Below, in pieces: positions 23,001 through 30,957 of a stretch of 64,000 bases of DNA (positions within the stretch are counted from its first letter, which is position 1; each line of letters begins with the position of its first letter). The stretch is from positions 124,001-188,000 of the forward strand of contig JARGOL010000004.1 in the NCBI GenBank assembly GCA_029212745.1. Direction: 5' to 3'. The position numbers were made by a program, and so were the translations under genes. The notes under the pieces were generated by a model. It searched no databases. It saw nothing but the letters and a program-made list of their open reading frames with translations, and had not been told where the DNA came from. This DNA comes from Alcanivoracaceae bacterium (GTDB taxonomy: Bacteria; Pseudomonadota; Gammaproteobacteria; Pseudomonadales; Alcanivoracaceae).

Positions 23001-26000
23001 ATGTTTGCCGAACTGACCGTCACCACCAGCTTCACCTTCCTCACCGGCGCCAGCCAGCCGGAGGAACTGGTCTGCCAGGCGGCGGCCCTGGGCTACCGGG
23101 CCCTGGCGATTACCGACCACTGCAGCCTGGCCGGTGTGGTGCGCGCCCACCAGGCTGGCCGCGACCTGGATATCCAGCTGATCATCGGCAGCCGCTTTGC
23201 CGTGCCCATCGGCGGGCAGGAAGCCGACGCCACGGCCACAGCAGCCACACTGGTCCTGCTGGCCCCGGACCGGGCGGGCTATGCCGAACTGTCCGGGCTC
23301 ATTACCCGGGCCCGGCGGCGCACCGGCAAGGGCCACTATGACCTGCAACTGGCCGACATCGAGCGTCAGGTGCGTCATTGCCTGGCGATCCTCCTGCCCG
23401 GCGGTGACAACGGCCCGGACCGCCAGCACCTGGGTGCCCTGCAGCCGCTGTTCCCTGATCGCCTGTGGATTGGCTGCGCCCTGTTGCAGGATGGCGATGA
23501 CCAGCAGCGTTACCAGTACCTGTACCAGCTCGCTGACGATCATGGCCTGCCCCTGGTGGCGGTGAACGACGTGCACATGCACGAGGCTGCCCGCCAGCCA
23601 CTGCAGGACGTGCTCACCGCCATCCGCCTGGGTGTGCCCATCCAGCAACTGGGTTCGCGCCGTTTCCCCAACCAGGAACGCCACCTGCGCCCGCTGAAGC
23701 GACTGCAGCAGATCTACCCGCCTGCCCTGCTGGCGGAATCCCTGGCCATTGCCGAACGCTGCACTTTCTCGCTGGATGAACTGCGCTACCAGTACCCGCA
23801 GGAAGTGGTGCCGGAGACCATGACCCCGGCCGCCTACCTGCGCGCACTGGTGGAAGACGGTGCCCGCGAGCGCTGGCCCGAAGGGGTGCCCGCCGCCATC
23901 CGCACGCTGATCGACAAGGAACTGGCGCTGATCCGCGAGCTGCAGTACGAGTATTACTTCCTCACCGTATACGACATCGTCGCCTTTGCCCGCAGCCGCA
24001 ACATCTTCTGCCAGGGGCGCGGCTCGGCCGCCAACTCGGCGGTGTGTTACTGCCTGCATATCACCGAGGTGGATCCATCACGCAGCCAGTTGCTGTTCGA
24101 GCGTTTCATCTCCAGGGAACGCGACGAGCCGCCGGACATCGATGTGGATTTCGAGCACGAGCGGCGCGAAGAAGTGATCCAGTACATCTACAGCAAGTAC
24201 GGCCGCGACCGCGCGGCCCTGGCCGCCACCGTGATCAGCTACCGGCTGCGCTCGGCCATCCGCGATGTCGGCCGGGCGCTGGGCATCGAGGCGCAACGGG
24301 TGGCGCAGATCAGCAAGCACCTGGCCTGGTGGGACAGGCCGGACAAGCTGCCAGAGCGGTTTGCCGAAGCCGGTCTCACCGACTCACGCCTGGCGCGGTG
24401 GTACCAGCAACTGGTGGTGGACCTGCTCGGCTTCCCGCGCCACCTGTCGCAACATGTGGGCGGCTTTGTCATCACCCGCGACCCGGTGCATACCCTGGTG
24501 CCGGTGGAAAACGCCGCCATGGCCGAGCGCACCATCATCCAGTGGGACAAGGACGACCTGGAATCACTGGGCCTGATGAAAGTGGATGTGCTGGCGCTGG
24601 GCATGCTCACCGCCATCCGCAAGATGCTCACCGACGTAAACCGCTACCGCGACACACCGCTGGCCATCCAGGACATTCCGCCGGAGGACCCGGCCACCTA
24701 CGCCATGCTCAGCAAGGGCGACAGTGTTGGCGTGTTCCAGGTGGAATCGCGCGCGCAGATGAACATGCTGCCGCGGCTGCGCCCGGAAACCTTCTATGAC
24801 CTGGTGATCGAGGTGGCCATTGTCCGTCCCGGGCCGATCCAGGGTGACATGGTGCACCCGTACCTGCGCCGTCGCCACGGCCAGGAAAAGATCGACTATC
24901 CCGATGCCCGTATCCACGGCGTGCTGTCACGCACACTGGGCATTCCCATTTTCCAGGAACAGGTGATCCAGCTGGCCATGGTGGCAGCCGGGTTTTCCGG
25001 CGGCGAGGCCGACCAGTTGCGCCGTGCCATGGCGCGCTGGGGCAAGAGTGGTGAACTGCTGCAGTTCCAGAAGAAAGTCATCGGCGGCATGCTTGCCAAT
25101 GGCTATGACCAGGACTATGCCGAACGCATCTTCGAGCAGATGAAGGGCTTCGGCGGTTACGGCTTTCCGGAATCCCACGCCGCCAGCTTCGCCCTGCTGG
25201 TGTACCTGTCGGCCTGGCTCAAGCGCCACCACACCAGCGCCTTCTACTGTGGCCTGCTCAACAGCCTGCCCATGGGCTTCTACTCGCCATCACAACTGAT
25301 CCAGGATGCCCGCCGCCATGGCATTGAAGTGCGGCCGGCGGATGTCGATCACAGCCACTGGGACTACACCCTGGAAGACCGCACCCGCGTGGCGCTGGGA
25401 GTGCAGCCGGCCTTGCGCATGGGCTTGCGCCAGATAAAGGGGTTTAACGAGGACGCTGCCGGGCGGCTGGTCAATGCACGCACGCAGGCGCCGTTCCAGT
25501 CACTGCAGGATCTTTGCGAACGTGCCGCCCTCAATCCGCATGAACGGGACTGCCTGGTGACCGGCAACACCGTGCCGCGACTGGGCGGGCACCGCCACCA
25601 GGCCAGTTGGGAAATGCAGGGTATCCAGGAAGCACGGCCGCTGCTGGCACATGAACGCCAGGGGTCACTGCGCGACGGCGTGGCCCTGGATGCCCCCAGT
25701 GAATGCGACACCATGCTGGCCGACTACCGCCACCTGTCCCTGACACTGGGCCGTCACCCCCTCGCCCTGCTGCGCCACCTGCCCCCCTTCAGTCGCTGCC
25801 AGACAGCGCGTGCACTGAAGCAGTTACCCCATGGTCGCTTCGTGCGCCTGGCCGGACTGGTGACCAATCGCCAGCGCCCGGGCACGGCATCGGGTGTCAT
25901 GTTCATGACCCTGGAAGACGAAACCGGCAACAGCAACGTGGTGATCTGGCGCGACCTGCAGGAGCAGTTCCGCCAGGTACTGCTGGCCAGCCCGCTGGTG

Positions 26001-26120
26001 GTCCTGAAGGGCACACTGGAGAAAACGCCGGAAGGGATCATCCACGTGATCGCCGGCCACCTGGAAGACGCCAGCCATCATCTGCAGACACTGGAAGTGC
26101 GCTCACGGGACTTCCAGTAA
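23001..26120 (+). CDS. dnaE2: DnaE2, error-prone C-family DNA polymerase
   Basis: A 1039-residue SOS polymerase III alpha-type subunit, usual length for DnaE2. An N-terminal PHP domain (FAELTVTTSFTFLTGASQPE; LAITDHCSLAGVVRAH) precedes the polymerase palm with PPDIDVDFEHERREEV (catalytic Asp pair near 379-381), then ESHAASFALLVYLSAWLKRH, a helix-hairpin-helix region, and a C-terminal OB fold (VRLAGLVTNRQRPGTASGVM). It is shorter than DnaE at 46760 and lacks the replicative C-terminal tau-binding part. With ImuA and ImuB it performs mutagenic translesion synthesis. Here it is 4.5 kb from imuB and has its own LexA-controlled promoter. Confidence 0.95.
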   Translation: MFAELTVTTSFTFLTGASQPEELVCQAAALGYRALAITDHCSLAGVVRAHQAGRDLDIQLIIGSRFAVPIGGQEADATATAATLVLLAPDRAGYAELSGLITRARRRTGKGHYDLQLADIERQVRHCLAILLPGGDNGPDRQHLGALQPLFPDRLWIGCALLQDGDDQQRYQYLYQLADDHGLPLVAVNDVHMHEAARQPLQDVLTAIRLGVPIQQLGSRRFPNQERHLRPLKRLQQIYPPALLAESLAIAERCTFSLDELRYQYPQEVVPETMTPAAYLRALVEDGARERWPEGVPAAIRTLIDKELALIRELQYEYYFLTVYDIVAFARSRNIFCQGRGSAANSAVCYCLHITEVDPSRSQLLFERFISRERDEPPDIDVDFEHERREEVIQYIYSKYGRDRAALAATVISYRLRSAIRDVGRALGIEAQRVAQISKHLAWWDRPDKLPERFAEAGLTDSRLARWYQQLVVDLLGFPRHLSQHVGGFVITRDPVHTLVPVENAAMAERTIIQWDKDDLESLGLMKVDVLALGMLTAIRKMLTDVNRYRDTPLAIQDIPPEDPATYAMLSKGDSVGVFQVESRAQMNMLPRLRPETFYDLVIEVAIVRPGPIQGDMVHPYLRRRHGQEKIDYPDARIHGVLSRTLGIPIFQEQVIQLAMVAAGFSGGEADQLRRAMARWGKSGELLQFQKKVIGGMLANGYDQDYAERIFEQMKGFGGYGFPESHAASFALLVYLSAWLKRHHTSAFYCGLLNSLPMGFYSPSQLIQDARRHGIEVRPADVDHSHWDYTLEDRTRVALGVQPALRMGLRQIKGFNEDAAGRLVNARTQAPFQSLQDLCERAALNPHERDCLVTGNTVPRLGGHRHQASWEMQGIQEARPLLAHERQGSLRDGVALDAPSECDTMLADYRHLSLTLGRHPLALLRHLPPFSRCQTARALKQLPHGRFVRLAGLVTNRQRPGTASGVMFMTLEDETGNSNVVIWRDLQEQFRQVLLASPLVVLKGTLEKTPEGIIHVIAGHLEDASHHLQTLEVRSRDFQ

Positions 26121-26128
26121 CACGCGCC

Positions 26129-26863
26129 TCATTCCCCGGGCAGGTCGTCCACCTCTTCCACCGGCCGGTGCAATGACGGCAGGTTGTGATACACCGCCAC
26201 CATCACCGAGAGGAAATAGAACGAGGCAAACCAGTACAGTAGCTGCCAGACCATCAGCCAGAAACCGGCCGGCAACTGGTGCACTTCAAACAGGCTGTTG
26301 GCCAACAGCTGCAACACCTGCGCGGCCACATACAACACGCCGATGCCCAGAGTCAGAGGAATCAGGGCATCCTTGCTGTAGTCCATGCTGTTGACCACCG
26401 CGTCCAGCGGCGACTGGCGTTCTTCCAGCAACAGCACCGGATACACCAGCGTCAGCGCCAGCAGCAGCACACCGGGCACCACCAGTAGCGCGAAACCGAT
26501 ACTGACCAGCACACCCATGGCGAGACTGGTAAGGACAAAACGCCACAGCACCACAGAGGGCAACCGATAAACCTCGGCACCGCGCTCACCGAGCAGCACG
26601 CGCAACGACACCAGCATCAGGGGGATATACAGCAGCCAGGCCCAGAACAGCTTGCTGCCGCCAGCACCGGCATCACCCAGCAACGCCATCAGGGCGGCAA
26701 TCAGTAATGCCAACGGGCCGGTGTGGCGGACCAGTTCCGGCAATGTCTGCAGGTAACTCTGCCAGGCACCCAGTAACAGGGCCGGCACGGAAAAGGCCGT
26801 TTCCGGGCCGTCTTCATCCGGCGCCGGCGGCACGTTCTGCGACGGTGGCTGCGGATCGCTCAT
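26129..26863 (-). CDS. Multi-pass membrane protein, YciC/UPF0259-like
   Basis: A 244-residue protein with a Pro-rich cytoplasmic N terminus and about six helices, among them FWAWLLYIPLMLVSLRVLL, VLVSIGFALLVVPGVLLLALTLVYPVLLLEE and GFWLMVWQLLYWFASFYFLSVMVAVY. The PGVLLLALTLVYPVLLLE segment followed by an ERQSPLDAVVNSM-type loop is reminiscent of YciC-like and GlpQ-membrane-domain families. The function is unknown. ATG 26863 is chosen for the GGAGG eight bases upstream. Its stop is 8 bp from the convergent dnaE2 stop. Confidence 0.75.
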   Translation of the reverse strand: MSDPQPPSQNVPPAPDEDGPETAFSVPALLLGAWQSYLQTLPELVRHTGPLALLIAALMALLGDAGAGGSKLFWAWLLYIPLMLVSLRVLLGERGAEVYRLPSVVLWRFVLTSLAMGVLVSIGFALLVVPGVLLLALTLVYPVLLLEERQSPLDAVVNSMDYSKDALIPLTLGIGVLYVAAQVLQLLANSLFEVHQLPAGFWLMVWQLLYWFASFYFLSVMVAVYHNLPSLHRPVEEVDDLPGE

Positions 26864-26893
26864 GACACTTGCCTCCATGGACACTGAGTACCG

Positions 26894-26952
26894 AGTGTCA
26901 CACGGGTGGCGGGCGCCGTGAAGGGGGTCACGCCGTTGCACAGTGTTACACG
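26894..26952. promoter_or_regulatory. Repeated palindrome AGTGTNACACG in a divergent promoter region
   Basis: AGTGTCACACG (26894-26904) and AGTGTTACACG (26942-26952) are two near-identical copies of the palindrome GTGT-N-ACAC, 48 bp apart, between the divergent membrane-protein genes at 26863 and 27048. They may be paired operators for an unknown regulator. Confidence 0.35.
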
Positions 26953-27047
26953 AGGAGATGAGCTGTTACCGCATTGCCGTGCAGCTGCAACAGACCTTCT
27001 GGCGATAACGGAGCAGGCTGAAAGTACCAGATCAGGGAGAGACCACC

Positions 27048-27263
27048 ATGCATACGCCACTGCTGCAGACACCCCACGAAAACCGCCCCCCGGCAGACAA
27101 TCGCTCGCACCAGGCCCATGACGAGCGTGAACGGCTGGTGGACGAGATCAACCGGCAGCCGGTACGGCCTGAACCGGGCGAAACCCTGGCCATGGCCATG
27201 ATCGTGCTGGTGTTTGTCGGTGCGGTGCTGGCCTTTTCCATGGCCGCCACCCAGATGCTCTAG
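27048..27263 (+). CDS. Small single-pass membrane protein
   Basis: A 71-residue protein with a polar, charged N-terminal half (RSHQAHDERERLVDEINRQP) and one C-terminal helix (MAMIVLVFVGAVLAFSMAA, about 49-67). An AGGGAG site is well spaced before the ATG, and the sequence composition is that of a real gene. No family is recognised. It ends 20 bp before the convergent outer-membrane protein gene. Confidence 0.6.
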   Translation: MHTPLLQTPHENRPPADNRSHQAHDERERLVDEINRQPVRPEPGETLAMAMIVLVFVGAVLAFSMAATQML

Positions 27264-27283
27264 GCAGCGGCCGCTGGCCCGAC

Positions 27284-28333
27284 TCAGGGCCCGTAGGCTT
27301 TCTGCCAGCCGAACACCAGGGTGCGCTCCAGAGACAGGGCCGGCCCGTCCCGGCTCTCCGCCACCGGCAACAGGTACTCCAGGGCAAACCGGTGGCCCTT
27401 GATGGCGCCTCTGCGGGCGTAGAAGTTGTACCCCACCCCCACCTGGGTGCGCCAGCCGGCCTGCTTGTCCGGGTCGGCACCCACGTTCATCAGCGGCGAT
27501 ACCGTCAGGTCGCGATCACGCCCATGGATATCCGACCAGCGCTGGTGCGTCAGTGACAGGGACACCGACTGGCTGTCACTGAGGTTGCGCGCCGTCCACG
27601 ACGTAAACTTCTTGCGACTGCCCAGACGGTATCCCTGGCTGTTGGTGTCCAGCGGCACACGACCGCTCAGCTGAGCACCGTAGGACCAGTTTTCAAACTG
27701 CTGGAACCAGGTGATGCCCGGGCGCACTTCCACACTGCCACTGCCGAGCTGCATGCCATAGGGCAGACGGATGTTCTCCCCGGCCATCATGGAAAAGTCG
27801 CGCTCGCCAATGGAGCCCGTGGGCAGGCCCACACCCAGGTTCAGGTGCAGGCGTTTCTGGTCGCCCTGCCACAGGCGCACCAGCGCCGTCATGCCGATGT
27901 CACCCAGGCCCGCCGTTTCCGATTCCATGCTGCGCTCGGTGGTGTTGCCCATCATGGTGCTGCGGCTGTCCATCTCCATCTGCTTGCTGACGAAAGGCAG
28001 CATCAGGGTCCAGGTCACCGTGTCCGACGGTGCGTACATGGCCCCCAGCATGTGCATGCGCATGGTCATCTCGTCACCGATGGCCTTCATGTTCATGCCG
28101 CCGGCACCGGGCACCAGGGCAAAGGCCTCTTCCCGGGACAGTTCATCATCGCCATCAATGAGGTCGGACATGCGCATGTCCATATAGCGATAGGCCAGCA
28201 TCCACTCGCCCTTGGCATGCATGTGATCACCCATCACGGAAATGGGCGCATGGCCATCAGGACGGGCGCCGTCCCAGTGGGCGGCCACGGAAAACGGCCA
28301 CAGGCAGGCCACGGCGATCAGGAGTTTTTTCAT
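27284..28333 (-). CDS. Met/His-rich outer-membrane transporter-like protein
   Basis: A 349-residue exported protein: signal peptide MKKLLIAVACLWPFSVAA, then a Met- and His-rich stretch (MGDHMHAKGEWMLAYRYMDM; GGMNMKAIGDEMTMRMHMLG) followed by alternating strands typical of a beta-barrel of the phenol-MetA/transporter-like family. It ends LERTLVFGWQKAYGP. Similar Met-rich proteins are often encoded beside copper-handling genes, which suggests metal binding, but there are no other copper genes here. The Met clusters are seen directly; the metal link is inferred. Confidence 0.75.
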   Translation of the reverse strand: MKKLLIAVACLWPFSVAAHWDGARPDGHAPISVMGDHMHAKGEWMLAYRYMDMRMSDLIDGDDELSREEAFALVPGAGGMNMKAIGDEMTMRMHMLGAMYAPSDTVTWTLMLPFVSKQMEMDSRSTMMGNTTERSMESETAGLGDIGMTALVRLWQGDQKRLHLNLGVGLPTGSIGERDFSMMAGENIRLPYGMQLGSGSVEVRPGITWFQQFENWSYGAQLSGRVPLDTNSQGYRLGSRKKFTSWTARNLSDSQSVSLSLTHQRWSDIHGRDRDLTVSPLMNVGADPDKQAGWRTQVGVGYNFYARRGAIKGHRFALEYLLPVAESRDGPALSLERTLVFGWQKAYGP

Positions 28334-28422
28334 CAGGGTTCCCCGGCAGACGATAATGAGACGCTGCGCAGGGTACCGGCACAGGCCGGCAACCGGGATG
28401 CGGCAGATTGCCGCAGGGCGAT

Positions 28423-28734
28423 TCAGCCCGGCGGGGGGACGTGCCAGTCGGCATCCTCGTACTCGCCAATCAGGCGGAACTCGCAGTGCACCGCATGGCG
28501 CGCCAGGATGGCGCGCACCTCCTCGCTCTGGCTGTCGTCCTTGGCATCGCGCTGTTCCTTGCTGGCCCAGTGGGCGATGGCCAGCACCGTGTCCGGATCG
28601 CCGATCTTGCGGTGCAGCCAGGTGCCCCGTGCCCCGGGGTTCTGCTGGATGATGCGGCTGGCCTCGAGCCAGCCTTGGGCATACTCGTCCACCGTAAACC
28701 CGGGCTTCACCGTGACCTCGAAGATATACAGCAT
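28423..28734 (-). CDS. Small ABM-fold protein (antibiotic biosynthesis monooxygenase-like)
   Basis: A 103-residue soluble protein: MLYIFEVTVKPGFTVDEYAQ opens a dimeric ferredoxin-like fold, and GARGTWLHRKIGDPDTVLAIAHWASKEQRD matches the typical heme- or cofactor-free ABM pattern. GGAGG lies before ATG 28734. It follows the MAPEG gene by 25 bp on the same strand and is likely co-transcribed. Members range from monooxygenases to signal-related proteins, so no reaction is assigned. Confidence 0.75.
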   Translation of the reverse strand: MLYIFEVTVKPGFTVDEYAQGWLEASRIIQQNPGARGTWLHRKIGDPDTVLAIAHWASKEQRDAKDDSQSEEVRAILARHAVHCEFRLIGEYEDADWHVPPPG

Positions 28735-28759
28735 GCCGTCGCCTCCGTGATGGCCGGGC

Positions 28760-29188
28760 TCAGCCGGCGGCACCGCCAATCAGGGCGCTGATGGCCAGCC
28801 CGGCCAGGATCATCAGCATCAGCACACCAAACAGGAACAGGCGCATGCGCACGGGCACATAATTGGAATGGGTATGCACCCAGGCATGCAGGTAACGGCT
28901 GGCCACGAACAGGGTCGCCACCACCAGGGCCGCAGTGGAGACCGCATCCAGCAGCAACAGGCTCAGGCACAGCACATAGAACAGCACCGGCGCCTCGAAC
29001 TGGTTGCTGATGTTGTTGTTCACCTGTACCACCCGCGGCGGCCACACCCGGTTATCCAGGGCCGCCTTCTGGCGGTCCACCTGGCGTGCTTTCACGGCGG
29101 CTGCCTTGCGCACCCCCATGAGCACGTATACCAGTATCACCAGTAATACCTGCGCCAGCACCGGCGCCAGGATCCACTCTGCCTTCAT
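28760..29188 (-). CDS. MAPEG family membrane protein
   Basis: A 142-residue four-helix membrane protein of the MAPEG superfamily (eicosanoid and glutathione metabolism relatives). Helices are LAPVLAQVLLVILVYVLMG, FEAPVLFYVLCLSLLLLDAV, AALVVATLFVASRYLHAWVH and LFLFGVLMLMILAGLAISAL. The family loop RVVQVNNNISNQFEAPVLFY and the SRYLHAWVHTHSNYVPVR segment are well conserved. A glutathione-dependent role is possible but not shown. It starts 40 bp after the AraC stop on the same strand. Confidence 0.87.
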   Translation of the reverse strand: MKAEWILAPVLAQVLLVILVYVLMGVRKAAAVKARQVDRQKAALDNRVWPPRVVQVNNNISNQFEAPVLFYVLCLSLLLLDAVSTAALVVATLFVASRYLHAWVHTHSNYVPVRMRLFLFGVLMLMILAGLAISALIGGAAG

Positions 29189-29228
29189 CGTTTGCTCCCC
29201 GGTTTCAGATTGCGGTCAGCATGCCATA

Positions 29229-30248
<1,020 letters not shown>

Positions 30249-30458
30249 GATGGTTGCCTCTCCCTGAAGGCCATGACGCTAGGCCAGCCCACAGCGGGGG
30301 TCAACGTCAGGATGCGACAGGCCGACCAATTGTCCCCATCGCACCGTCGCAGCGCTGGTATCAATGGCTGGGCGACGGTAATCTTGGGCCCATTCCGGCG
30401 GCCAGTGCAGGCCGCGCCAGCCCTGCGCTGGCCCCATGCAGACAAAGAGGAATCATTG

Positions 30459-30890
30459 ATGCTCAAGCGTTATTACACCGATCTGGTCACCGAAGCCCCG
30501 GTACCGGCCAAACAGGCCTATCGTTTCTTTACCCGCGTGGATGACTGGGCAGACTGGTCTGCAGCGATCCACAAGGTGAAGCTGTTCGGCGGCGAATGGC
30601 GCAAGGGCGCCAACCTGGTGTTCATGCCCAAGATCGGCAACCTGCCACCTGTGCCCATTCCGGTGAAGATCCTCAGCGTCAAACCGGACCAGTCCATCAC
30701 CTGGGGCCTGGACCTGCCGGGTGCCAAGCTCAAGCACCGCTTCAGCTTCATTCCCGTCGGTGACGGTTTCTGCCGCATCCACCATGAAGAATGGTCCGAA
30801 GGCCTGATGACCCTGGCGGTATGGCCGGCCGGCGGCCTGATCAACAAGTTCAACAAGCAGTTCGCTGCCGAACTGGCAGCCATGTTCTGA
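30459..30890 (+). CDS. SRPBCC/polyketide-cyclase-like lipid-binding protein
   Basis: A 143-residue helix-grip protein. PAKQAYRFFTRVDDWADWS is the classic SRPBCC start, followed by GANLVFMPKIG, SITWGLDLPGAKLKHRFSF and the C-terminal long helix NKFNKQFAAELAAMF. These proteins bind hydrophobic ligands. GAGGAA precedes ATG 30459. It lies 67 bp before the RND transporter gene on the same strand, and with the divergent AraC regulator suggests a regulated system for a lipid-like substrate. Confidence 0.85.
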   Translation: MLKRYYTDLVTEAPVPAKQAYRFFTRVDDWADWSAAIHKVKLFGGEWRKGANLVFMPKIGNLPPVPIPVKILSVKPDQSITWGLDLPGAKLKHRFSFIPVGDGFCRIHHEEWSEGLMTLAVWPAGGLINKFNKQFAAELAAMF

Positions 30891-30957
30891 GCAGAGTGTC
30901 CGGTGCGCCGGACACCCCCTGTTTTTCTCCCACTATCCCCAGCGGCGGAGTCACGCC

